Source: Calendula officinalis (lineage: Eukaryota > Streptophyta > Magnoliopsida > Asterales > Asteraceae). Taken from it: DNA of 64,000 nt. The DNA is taken from positions 1,855,501-1,919,500 of the forward strand of contig OY970823.1 in the NCBI GenBank assembly GCA_963853835.1, given 5' to 3'. The translations under genes and the position numbers were made by a program. Below, in pieces: positions 1 through 10,388 of this stretch (the stretch's first letter is position 1; each line of letters starts with the position of its first letter). The notes beneath the pieces are model-generated. The model saw only the letters and a program-made list of their open reading frames with translations. It ran no database searches and was not told the DNA's origin.

Positions 1-2
1 GC

Positions 3-2746
3 TACAAAAACAAGTACTATAACAAGCCAACAAACAACAACCTCCGATCTTCCTCAAACTTCAATTTTAACTCTTCTCAAACCCCGAACAACAAAACATC
101 ATCTTCCACCACTGAGCCACCGAAAAAATGCTACAACTGTGGCATGACGGGGCACTTCGCCAAAGAATGCAAAAAGCTGAAGGTTAAGGACTCTGAATAC
201 TTCAAAAGAAAGATGTTCCTGGCTAAGCAGGTTGAAAATGGCAAAGTCCTTCTGGCTGAGGACATGCAGTGGTTGAAAGACTCAGATGATCAAGAGGAAG
301 AGCAATGCCCTGCCAGTCTGGCTCTTATGGATAGATCAAACGAATTAAGAGCAGATCTGGGTATCCCTGAGAATGATGAAAATGAGGTACACTCTTCTTC
401 TTTTGATTCTTTTCTATCTGACTCAGACACTGATGAATCAGAAAATTCTTTGTTTAATGAAAAACTTTTACTTCAAATTGATGAGAAATCTCAGTTGGCG
501 AAACAAATTACTGTTTTAGAATCTGAAAAAAAAACACAACTTTTAAATGATTTAAGTGATTTAAGTCAATGTTCTCTTCAATTAACACAAGTAAACAAGG
601 AATTACAAAATCAGCTGTCTACGTCAAAATCTGCTTTTCAATTTCAAATTTCTGAATTACAAGAAGGTTTACGAAAACAAGTAAACACAACTAATGAATC
701 AAATGCACAAATCACCAACTTAAAGGCAGAAAATTTGACATTTCGTCGTCAACTTGAAACACTTGTTCCTCAAGTCAATCAATATAGCACTTCAAATCAA
801 AAAACACAAGAGTTACAACAATAGTTGTCAGCTTTTCATGTTGCTCACACCAGTGAGGTCAATCGACTAAGTCATATACTTAATGAAAAAAATCTTGAAA
901 TATCAAACCTCAAAAACATGAAAACGGTGTCAAGTGAGAACGACAACTCCAAGAAGCTGATCAATGACTTGGCGATTCAACTACATAGAGAGCAAACTTG
1001 GATAAAGGCTGCAGACATCAAGATGAAAGACTACCAAGATCAGTTGATGACGGCTGACATCAAAATTCAAAATTTAAATGAACAAATAAAAAATATAACC
1101 AACAGTTTTAAAAAGAAAATCGATGAACAATCAACAACCATACACAGTCTCACTGTCAGAAAAGAAAATGATGAAGAACACATATCTAAACTGGAACAGA
1201 CGATTGTCAAAGCCGGCCATACAGAACAAACGATAAAACTCAATGAGCCAAAAGAATTCAGATCGTTCAAGTCAAAAGTGGGTCTCGGAGCAGAAATTAT
1301 ACCCGTTATCTGGAAAAAGCTGTTGATGTTCTTCCTACATTGTACAACTACGACTACATGAACTTGGGAATCTGGCAAAGCATCCTTCATATGCCAGATG
1401 AAGAAGCAGAAATTGAAAAGTTCAACAGAGAAAAGGAAGAATATGCTCAAATTAGCTTCAATTATGATGCCTTAAACTCAACATATGAAAAGAAAAAAAG
1501 CGAAATTTGAACACAACGAATATTTTCCAATCATCACACCAGCTGAATATTCCATTCCTGAAAACGAAATTTTAAAACAAATCAAAGAGCCAAAGCTTTA
1601 TGTTCCACCATTAACTTTTGAAAAGAAAATTGTCCAATTAGAATCTGAAATTGATGAAACTCAAAAGGATTTTGATAAAGAAAAAGAAACCTTTAAAACA
1701 AAATACATAATTTAGAGGACGCCATTTTAGAATTAAAACCTAAAACTAACAAAAATATTTCTCAAAATTCTAAATCCTCTATATTAGGACCCGCACCAGT
1801 TAATCCAGTTCCAACCATATTGAAGCGAAGCCTTAATCCACCTATTTTGAATCTTGCAGATAAAAAATTAGAGTACCAAAAGAAGAAATCTAAGAAGCCG
1901 GAGGAAAGCTAGAGAGCCAAGCAGTCCAAGAAGTCTATTCAGACTGGATCTGGTATGCTTAAGAAACCTAGCCTGCTTAAGAATTCTAGTCCCATTAAGT
2001 TTGTAGTTTCTTCTTTTTCTGTTAAAAATAAATGTAATGACTCTTCACAATTTATTTCTCTGAAAGAAGTTTATGGTATTGTTTATGATTCTGCAGTTTG
2101 TCTTCCAGTTAATTACACTGTTAATGGTGTAAATTTAATTATTAAAACTGATAAAAATGGCAAAAAAAATTATTTTGATAGAAAGACTGATAAACCAATT
2201 TCTTAGTATGATGAATGATATTTTATTAAAATAGATGCTCATTGTGGTATTGGACACGATGTTCTTGGTAAAGCTCGTGAAATCATTCAGTCCTGCACAA
2301 CTTGCTATCCAAATCCATGCAAAACAATTTACTCTCGACCAGTAAAATCTATCGTTGCACGTTCATACCAACCAACCTCTGAAAAATCTTCATCTAATCG
2401 TCGTCTTGTGTATCGGGAAATTTCTAAACGAAAATCGTCTAATTCAGATTCCCCAACAAAATCTCACAAGATGAACTACAAACAATCGAAGAAATCTTCT
2501 AAAAATCCACAAACTTCTGTTTCCCACTTGTCTTCTCGTCGCACATCTTCTCAAGGAAACCCCGCACAAAAGCTTAAACTGTCAGTTTCCTCAAAATGCG
2601 ACAAACCATCCGCTAAAACGTCTACTCATGTGAAATACAATTGGATTAAAAATGAAAAATCTCATTGGATTATTCAATCCTCTGAAAAATCTCTCAAATG
2701 GGTAATCAAATTTGAACTGCCTCCTAGCAGTTCTCCAAAGCTCTAA
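3..2746 (+). pseudogene. gag: gag (C-terminal part) with CCHC zinc knuckle and coiled coil, degraded
   Basis: The frame is open from position 3, so the start lies outside the window. A CX2CX4HX4C knuckle (CYNCGMTGHFAKEC) is encoded at 129-170; in copia Gag this binds the genomic RNA during packaging. An acidic Ser/Asp-rich stretch follows, then a long heptad-like region rich in Leu, Gln, Lys and Asn, which I read as coiled coil. An in-frame TAG lies at 822-824 and the frame continues unbroken after it to about 1290, where a shift occurs; further breaks lie near 1500, 1715, 1910 and 2206. The sequence before the protease (2408-2746) is Ser/Lys-rich and ends in a WVPK-type motif also seen in the nested relative. 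This is a dead copy; its reading order is clear, the exact break positions are approximate. Confidence 0.85.
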
Positions 2747-2838
2747 ATTGATCATCACATAAAATCTGCATAAAACATCTGTCACTAGTCGTTCTGGACC
2801 CATACATCATTGGGTACCTAAAGTGGTTTATTTGTTTT

Positions 2839-4709
2839 ATGCAGAATAAATTGTACCTTGACTCGGGTTGTTCAAGGTACATGACGGGAAACAAAAATCT
2901 ATTGACCAACTTTCGTGAAAGATATTTGGGAACGGTCAAATTTGGAAATGATCACTTAGCTGCTATTTTAGGATTCGGTGACATCATTCATCCAAATCTT
3001 ATTATCAGAAATGTTGCCTATGTTGAAGATCTCTCACATAATCTATTTAGCATCGGTAAATTCTGTGATAAAACTCTGGAAGTCAACTTTCGCACAAAAA
3101 ACTGTGCTATTCGTACATATGATGGAGAAGAACTTCTTACTGTAACCCGTGATACAAACCTATTCACCATTAATCTTAATGATGTTGTTCCACTGAAGAA
3201 GTATGTCTCGTATCAAAAGCTACTTTCAATGAGTCATGGTTATGGCATCGTCGTTTGTCTCATCTCAACTTTAAAACCATGAACACACTTGTAAAAGGAG
3301 GTCATGTATCTGGATTACCTGATGTTTCTTTTGACAAAGATCATAAATGTTCATCATGTGAAATGGGAAAAATGACTAAAAAGTCTCACAAACCTAAACC
3401 GGCACCAAGTACTTCTAAACCTCTGAATTACTGCACATGGACTTGTGTGGGCCAATGAGCGTTCAAAGTCTTGCTGGTAAATGATATGTCCTATTTATTG
3501 TTGATGGCTATTCAAGATACACATGGGTTCATTTCCTTCGTTCTAAGGATGAAGCCGCGGAGATCATCATCTCATTTATCAAGAAAACTCAAGTGAACCT
3601 GGAAATAAATGTTCAAACAATTCGTACTGACAATGGTACTGAATTTAAAAATCGAGTCCTTGACTCTTATCTTGAATCTGCTGGCATCACTCATCAGTTT
3701 TCCGCTGCACGAACTCCCCACCAGAACGGTGTTGTTGAAAGACGAAACCGTACTTTAGTTGAATATGCACGTACAATGCTTTCATTTTCAAAACTTCCAC
3801 TGTCTTTATGGGCAGAAGCCATCAGCACCGCCTGTTTTACTCAAAACTGCTCTATCATCAACAAAACATACAACAAAACTCCATATGAGCTCATCAACAA
3901 TCGAATACCAAATGTAAAATTTTTCCACATCTTTGGTAGTCGATGCTTCATTCTAAATGACAAAGATAAAATGAACAAGTTTGAAGAAAAAGCTAATGAA
4001 GGAGTCTTTATTGGATATTCAAAGGAATCAGCTTCATTCAGAGTTTACAACAGATCAACAAGATTGGTCAGAGAAAGTGTCAACGTTTCATTCGATGAAA
4101 CCTTTCCGCTTGATTCATTGACAAGTGGAATTGAAAGACCTCTTCCCACAACCTCCTCTGATCATTCAACATCTCTGAATGATCTTGAAATCTTATATGA
4201 ACATTTATATGATGAATATCACAACGTCAGACATCCACCTCCACCCCCTCCACCCCCACCTCAGGCAGATGTTCAATCAATCACTGCTCCGAATATCAAC
4301 ACTCCTTCCACGCACGAATGAATCCCCATCACCCACCTCACCTGCTCCAACCTCACCAATACCCACAGCAGATATCGGTCCCTCAATAGCAACTGCGGAA
4401 ACTCAATCTACATCAAATGATCCTCCACCTCCGTCAAATAGTATTGCTCCACTGGTGATTGATTTCTCGAAATTTCATCTTCCACGGGCTGACCCACAAC
4501 CACCTCTTCAACCCGCAAATACTGAAACTGTTATCATACCACATCCTGCTTTCACTAACAATTCCAACATTAAACCTGGTCAACTTCCACTTCCTCATTC
4601 AACTAAGTGGACAAAGGAACACCCTTTGGATCTAATAATCGGAAACCCAACGTCCTCCATCCAAACCCGTAGGGCTACAGCGGACGAATGTCAATATGCT
4701 TCATATTAA
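2839..4709 (+). pseudogene. pol: copia protease, GAG-pre-integrase and integrase region, frameshifted
   Basis: The retroviral-type aspartic protease is seen in LDSGCSRYMTG (2848-2889), where DSG is the active-site triad. A GAG-pre-integrase segment with the usual His and Cys residues (HRRLSHLNF, then CSSCEMGKM) follows at 3247-3380. The integrase shows HMDLCGP near 3435 (first catalytic Asp), RTDNGTEF near 3625 (second Asp) and HQNGVVERRNRT near 3720 (Glu), so all three DDE residues are still present. The reading frame shifts near 3240 and 3430, with a stop near 3480. The part after 4200 is a Pro/Ser/Thr-rich linker with a run of Pro codons, as is common between copia integrase and RT. It would have processed the polyprotein and integrated cDNA; this copy cannot make one continuous product. 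Confidence 0.87.
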
Positions 4710-6245
4710 GTTCCACTGAACCTAAGAAAGTCAATGAAGCTCTTTCCGATCCAGACTGGATAATTGCAATGCAAGAAGAAATTAATCAATTTGAAAGATT
4801 AAAAGTCTGGCGCTTAGTTCCAAAAACTCCAGGATAATCCGTCATTGGAACTAAGTGGATTTTCAAAAACAAGAAAGACGAAAATTGAATTGTCATTCGT
4901 AACAAAGCACGGTTGGTTGCTAAGGGTTACACTCAACAGGAAGGGATTGATTACGAAGAAACATTTTCTCCTATTGTCCGTATTGAAGCCATTCGCATTT
5001 TCCTAGCATATGCAGCTCACAAAAATTTTACTATTTATCAGATGGATGTAAAAACTGCATTTTTAAATGGTATTCTGAAAGAAGAAGTGTTTGTCCATCA
5101 ACCAGAAGGGTTTGTAGATCCCAAATTTCCAAATCATGTCTATGTCCTCGACAAATCTCTATATGGTTTAAAACAGGCCCCTCGGGCATGGTATGATGTT
5201 CTTTCACAGTTCTTGGTCGAATCTGGCATTTCAAAGGGAAAAGTCGATACCACTTTGTTCATCAAACGTAAAAGGGAAGATATCATACTAATTCATATCA
5301 ATGTCGATGATATCATCTTTGGTTCTACAAATTCAAAATACTGCAAACTTTTTTCCGATCTCATGGTGAAACGTTTTGAATGAGCATGATGGGGGAAATG
5401 AACTTCTTCCTAGGTCTTCAAGTTCGTTAACTCTCAACTGGCATCTTCATCAATCAATCAAAGTATATCTCTGATCTGCTGACGAAGTATCTAATGGACG
5501 ACTGTAAACCCAATGCAACACCAATGTCCCCTGTCACAAAACTCCATGCTGATCTCGATGGTAAACCGATAGATGTCACGAACTATCGGGGTATGATTGG
5601 GTCTCTACTTTATTTAACTGCCATCCGTCCGGATATCATGTTCTCAACATGCATATGTGCCCGATATCAAGCTGCACCTAAAGAATCTCACTTTCTGGCA
5701 GTCAAACGAATATTTCGTTATCTCAAAGGCACCAGAGACCTTGGGCTGTGGTATCCAAAGGAGACCTCGTTTGATCTTTCTGCCTTCTCGGATGGTGATC
5801 ATGCCGGGTATATGCTGGATAGGAAGAGCACATCTGGAGGTGTTCAATTTCTGGGAGATAAGCTAGTCAGATGGTCATCACGAAAGCAAAAATATGTCTC
5901 ACTATCAACTGCTGAAGCAGAATACGTTGCGGCCGCTAGCTTTCTTTCTCAGGTTATATGGATGCAATCACAATTGAAGGACTATGGCTTTTCCTGTAGT
6001 CGTATTCCTTTATATTGTGATTCCCGAAGTGCAATTGCAATATCTTGCAATCCAGTTCAACATTCCAAAACAAAACATATCGATCTTCGATATCATTTCA
6101 TTAAAGATCACGTTGAACTGGGCAATGTTGAGTTGTACTTCGTATCCACCGACTTTCAATTAGCTGATTTATTTACCAAGGCTTTAGACGAAAAACGCTT
6201 TAACTATCTAGTCTCAAAGCTTGGTACGCTAAATCTTAATAATTA
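4710..6245 (+). pseudogene. pol: copia reverse transcriptase and RNase H, frameshifted
   Basis: RT begins with the copia signature for the fingers and palm (WIFKNKKDE, RLVAKGYTQ, then MDVKTAFLNG near 5042). The palm motif reads INVDDIIFGS near 5303, that is VDD where YVDD is usual, so Tyr is replaced. YGLKQAPRAWYD near 5162 is typical of the Sirevirus/Opie type. RNase H shows SDGDHAG (5789), STAEAEYVA (5905) and YCDSRSAI (6015), which supply the acidic active-site residues, and ends with the LADLFTKAL motif. Stops lie near 4836 and 4886, and the frame shifts near 5383, between RT and the RNase H part. The product would copy the element RNA into DNA; the copy is dead. Confidence 0.88.
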
Positions 6246-6359
6246 ACCGTTTTAAATTTTTTATTTTGCACTTTGATAAGTCGTTGAGTTGTCCGTATAA
6301 TCGCAATGGCTTTCCAGAATTTCGTCTTGAAGCCCGGTCGTCAAACGTAGTCATCTGTC

Positions 6360-6400
6360 AAGGGGGAGAATTTTCTCATCGCATCAGTCACGGGGGAGCT
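6360..6400 (+). promoter_or_regulatory. Polypurine-tract-like motifs after pol
   Basis: Two purine boxes, AAGGGGGAGAA (6360-6370) and CGGGGGAGC (6391-6399), follow the pol stop codon by about 115 and 145 bases. They match the box that primes plus-strand synthesis at 23029-23040 and the triplet at 20938-20987. Sireviruses are known to carry multiple purine tracts downstream of pol. Either these are extra copies inside one long element, or the second marks the start of a 3' LTR (the next bases are TGATGC). Confidence 0.6.
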
Positions 6401-6644
6401 GATGCTGCGCCTCAAATGGTCCTCATTCCCGACCCTCGACGTCTATTTGGATTTTTACTTATCTTTCATTTTAATTTTAAAATATATTTTTATTTTTTTA
6501 TTTTATTTTATTTTATCTTACTTAAAACAAAAGAAAAAACAAAAAAAAACTTTTGGAACAAAACATCTCGGGTCAGAAACTTCACTGTTCCCGGCTCAAG
6601 CTCTTAAGTCGGTTTCCAAAAGTACTCGGCTCGGCGTTCCCGAC

Positions 6645-6652
6645 TATAAATA
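6645..6652 (+). promoter_or_regulatory. TATA box in the spacer between pol and the env-position ORF
   Basis: TATAAATA stands in a GC-richer context (CCCGACTATAAATACC) and is followed about 30 bases on by a pyrimidine-rich leader with CTCAAAA and CACACA runs, then by CTAGGGTTT-type sequence. This is the usual look of a plant core promoter and leader. It could serve a separate transcript for the ORF at 10386, or be the U3 promoter of a 3' LTR if the first element ends near 6400. Confidence 0.55.
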
Positions 6653-7059
6653 CCACTCTCCGTACACTGTTCGTCTTTTCCACCCAACCATTCTCGCTTA
6701 CACACACTCAAAAACCTCGCGTTTCACACAGTTCGTTCAAATCCATCGACTCCTACTTTCCTTGTTCCGAATCGGCTTGAAATCACATTTCTACTAGTCC
6801 TCCACTGATTTCGATACGTTTTTCACCGTCAATTTCATACGTTTTATGCTATTTCGAAGGAATCTCAACTGTTTTACGTTCGAACAAAACTAGGGTTTTG
6901 GTGTATTCGATTCAGTTCGATCTAGGGTTTCATTGGTTGTAATACATTACGTAGGATGTTAGTACTAGAAAAATCGATCCCTATTTAGTTGCTTTTCACA
7001 GTCCAAATCGATTTAGGAATGCTCTGCGAACAGAACTTGTAGAACGCTCAAAATCGTCC

Positions 7060-7310
7060 AGGTTCTCGGCCCGAGATCTTTCAAAGATCCCGAGCTGAGA
7101 TCTTATATTGTTCCCGGCTCGACTCTTGTCTCAGTTCCCGGCTCGAAATCCTTACACTGTTCCCGGCTTGGTCTTTTTAATGTTCCCGGCCCGAACACTT
7201 TCACTTTTCCCGGCTCGAGTTGTTCAACCGAGCCGAGCCGGGATGTTACTGTTCCGGCCCTTATCTTCGAACCGAACTGTCACTATTCCCGAGCCGAACT
7301 CTTTTCACTT
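7060..7310 (+). repeat. Degenerate CCCGGCTCG short-repeat array
   Basis: The motif GTTCCCGGCTCGA and variants (CGGCCCGAA, CCGAGCCGG) recur at irregular 20-35 base intervals. A comparable but more regular array of CGGGCCGA units lies in the leader of the related nested element (19990-20215). It is CpG-rich in an AT-rich region. Function is unknown. Confidence 0.7.
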
Positions 7311-7334
7311 TATTTTTTTTTTCCTAAGTCCTTT

Positions 7335-7337
<3 letters not shown>

Positions 7338-7416
<79 letters not shown>
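7338..7416. repeat. (AT)n microsatellite
   Basis: About 79 bases of uninterrupted AT dinucleotide repeat directly follow a T-rich tract. Any open frame here is a repeat artefact. AT-rich, non-coding sequence follows to 7597. Confidence 0.97.
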
Positions 7417-7420
<4 letters not shown>

Positions 7421-7600
7421 TATAATTTATTAATTTTATTTATTAATATTTTTAATGAAATTAAAATTTTTAAATTATTCTTATATATATCCATATATTC
7501 TTAAAATTACTTAGCAATGTGTCGTCTCACCAAATTAATTTTATCATCGCATTATTTTTCTAACACTATGTACTTACCTTGGTTGTTGTATGTGCCATCT

Positions 7601-10359
7601 CACTACAAGAAAACAGCGATTTAGCAACGGACGAATTCCGTTGCTAAACCATGAAATTCCGTTGCTAAATGGGTGTAGCAACAGAATTTGCAACGGAACC
7701 GTTCCATTACAATAAACCCCGTAGCGAATGAGTTTGTGACATAATTTTGTTCGTTGCACGTTTGCAACATACTTGATTCTGTGGCCAATGTATTCCGTTG
7801 TGGAGTCCATAGGTGAAGTCCGTAGCGAGTTCCGTAGCTATTTGTCCGTAGCGAATTCCATGGTTATGTTTACGTAGCTAATTCTGTAGCATGATTCGTG
7901 GCAAATTCTGTAGCAATAATGTTGTTGCAAATTCCGTGGACACGCTTCCGTAGTAAAATCCATTACAATAATTCTGTAACAAAATCCGTAGAAATGTTCA
8001 TGGTCGGACATCCGTGGTAAAATTTGTAGCAATTTCCTTGGTCAAGATTCCATAGTAAAACCCGTAGCAATTTCCGTGGTCACGATTCCATTAGTAAAAC
8101 CCATAGCAATTTTCGTGGTCACACTTCCGTAGTAAATTTCGTGGTTACGTATACGTAGTAAATTCTATAGCACAATCTGTGGTCAAGGTTCCGTAGTAAA
8201 ACCTGTAGCGAATTCTATGGTCAAGGTTCCGTAGTAAATTCGATAGCACTTTACGTGGTCATGGTTCCGTAGTAAGATCCGTAGGTCTAATTCCGTAGCA
8301 ATTTACAAAAATAAATATAATTTCCAATTATTTTTTTCGATTATCTAAAAACGCAAATATGTAAAACAAAACAATTTTGCATATTAATAAATAAATCCAA
8401 CAATCTTTATTACATGAAAAGTAAAGAAGTCTAAATCAAAATAAATACTTCCTAAAAACAAAGCAATGGTATTCGACCTACTCCGTTGTCTTCTGTTTGA
8501 AGCTGTCAAAAAACCTTTGGAGTTGTCGTTCGAGGTTATCAATTTTGGAGGTGCTTTGTTCATTTTGTGTCTTTAGTTGATCAGCTTGCATCTTTACCAG
8601 TTCTTTCAACTCGTCATTTTGTTCTTTTTGGGCAGTCACAAGTTCCTTCATTTGAGCCAACTCGGCACTCTTCTCGGCTAGCTCTTTGTTGGCGTTTATC
8701 TCCGGAGTGTAATACATGTCATTAGAACTTTCCTTTGATGGAATAAATTTTCCATACGACCCAAAACCGTACAACCTCCTTTTTCGGTCATGACCTCCAA
8801 GAACTTCATAAAAGATGGAGTCATCAGCTACATCTTCTCCTGTTTCTTCTAATTGTTTGCGTTTTTTCCAAATAAGAAGCCTGCAGAATTAATATACTCT
8901 AGATTAGATTAAGCCATTGGAAAGAAAACATACAAAATTTACAAGACTTTTAACAAATGGAACTTACATGAATCTCTCGATCTTTGTCATTAATAAAAGT
9001 TTCTCCGTCATGATTTGCCGTGTGTGTATACAAGAAAAACTCACTGTGAGGCGGTTCGCATCCTAAAGATCTCTCTACAATTATCAACTCAAAATTTTTT
9101 TTAACAACAAAAATATCAACTCCGCAATTATCAAGACTGTCTTGGAATTGCTTGGAGAATATTAGGTCAAGATGGATTGTTTTGTTCATTTTTAGCAGTT
9201 TGGATGTTGGGATGAAGCTTAATAGGAAATAGGCCAAATTATATTTTTATACCATTTCAATCAAAATTCTAATATCACAAACATCAGAAATTTACAATCT
9301 GCATATTATAAAACTTAATATATTTTGTCAATCTTCATTTCCCATTTTCCAGGCGTACGTAGATTCAAGTGTGATTATGGATGAAACCGGACAGTTCCAA
9401 AAAGACATTGAAAAATTCGCAAAAATCGAACACATTAAATGTATTCCAGAAAATGATTATTTTCCCGCTTTATCTAAATTTTCACGAACAAACATCTCAC
9501 CAAATAATCCAACTTCAGACCGAACCCTTTGATGAAGCAGTAAATTTGGCGACCAATTTTATCATCTCGAATAATTGAAGTGGAGATGAATTTACATTTC
9601 CGCTACAAATGGAATACCTTGCTTACATCAACATAAAGACGGATCCTTTGACGACTGGTTTGGCGGTAAATGTTGATGGGCTGGTATTAAATATGTTTAC
9701 AAAATTTAATTTATTTATGATTACAAATTTTAATTTATTTTAGTTATAAATCTGTTTCTAAATAGCTATACAATTACTTTCCATAGCAAACTAGCTATGG
9801 AAATGCAGGGCGTAACTAAATTCGTAACAAAAATACCAACGGATATTTATTCGATTGTAAAATAACTACGGACCGCAGTTCCGTAGCTGGTTTCCGTAGC
9901 GACTTAACTATGAACTTTCATTCCATAGTAAACTAGCTATGGAAAATAATTTCGTAGCAAAAAAGCGTCGCAAAATAGCAATGGATTATTATTTCGTAGC
10001 AAAATAACCACAGAATATATTTTCGTAGTTATTTTCTTAGCAAAATAACCACGGAATATTTTCTTGTAGTTATTTTCGTAGCAAAATAACCACGGAATAT
10101 TTTCTTGTAGATATTTCCGTAGCTTAACAGCAATGAAACGCCACTCCATAGCAAATGCGGTAGCAAGATAGCAACAGATTTTGTTTTCGCGACAAAAACC
10201 GTAGTAATTCTTGGGTTCGCTACAGAATATTCAATTCGTGGCAAATTTTGTGGTAACTTTACCACGAAAATCATTCTGTAGTATAAACCGTAGCAATTTA
10301 GCAACGAAAATGACTTCCGTAGCACTCTTCCGTTGCTAAATCATTGTTTTCTTGCAGTG
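7601..10359 (-). mobile_element. CACTA (En/Spm) DNA transposon, non-autonomous
   Basis: The left end reads CACTACAAGAAAACA and the right end is the inverse, TGTTTTCTTGCAGTG, one mismatch apart. The 3-bp target duplication TCT is perfect (7598-7600 and 10360-10362). Both subterminal regions are packed with short related motifs: CCGTAGC, CCGTGGTCA and similar at 7620-8310, and ACCACGGAAT, TAGCAAAATA and similar at 9780-10340. Such arrays are where CACTA transposases bind. The only coding remnant is on the - strand at 8478-9237; there is no transposase with a catalytic domain, so movement would need help from elsewhere. The stretch 9240-9780 holds no convincing gene. It sits in the pyrimidine tract just before the acceptor at 10385. 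Confidence 0.93.
8478..9237 (-). pseudogene. Plant PTTA/En-Spm accessory protein fragment
   Basis: Two open parts lie in the CACTA element on its coding strand. The first (9237-8968) contains FFLYTHTANHDGETF, a form of the THT..DG..F signature typical of plant PTTA/En-Spm proteins, and ends at a GTAAG donor. After an acceptor (TGCAG before 8880) the second part reads GGHDRKRRLYGFGS and ends in a heptad-like coiled coil rich in Glu, Lys and Gln up to the stop at 8478. The two parts do not join cleanly in frame at these sites, so a frameshift or another junction is likely. In CACTA elements this protein binds subterminal repeats; here only a C-terminal portion remains. Confidence 0.7.
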
Positions 10360-10360
10360 T

Positions 10361-10388
10361 CTTGTTTTTATTGTATATTTTTCAGATG
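10361..10388 (+). promoter_or_regulatory. Splice-acceptor-like tract directly before the start codon of the env-position ORF
   Basis: A T-rich tract (TTTTTATTGTATATTTTTCAG) ends in AG at 10385, and ATG follows immediately at 10386-10388. The CACTA insertion falls a few bases upstream of the tract. Together with the TATA box at 6645 this suggests a spliced leader for the ORF. The matching donor was not identified with certainty; CAG|GTTCTC near 7060 is one candidate. Confidence 0.5.

Noticed and set aside
6391..7600. Reading 6400-7600 as a complete 3' LTR
   Set aside because: No second copy in the window and no clear CA end; gag and tail relations with the nested element favour one long element, so it is kept as an alternative only.
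9381..9578. 65-codon + strand frame within the CACTA element
   Set aside because: No recognised domain and opposite to the element's coding strand; could be a captured scrap but cannot be supported.
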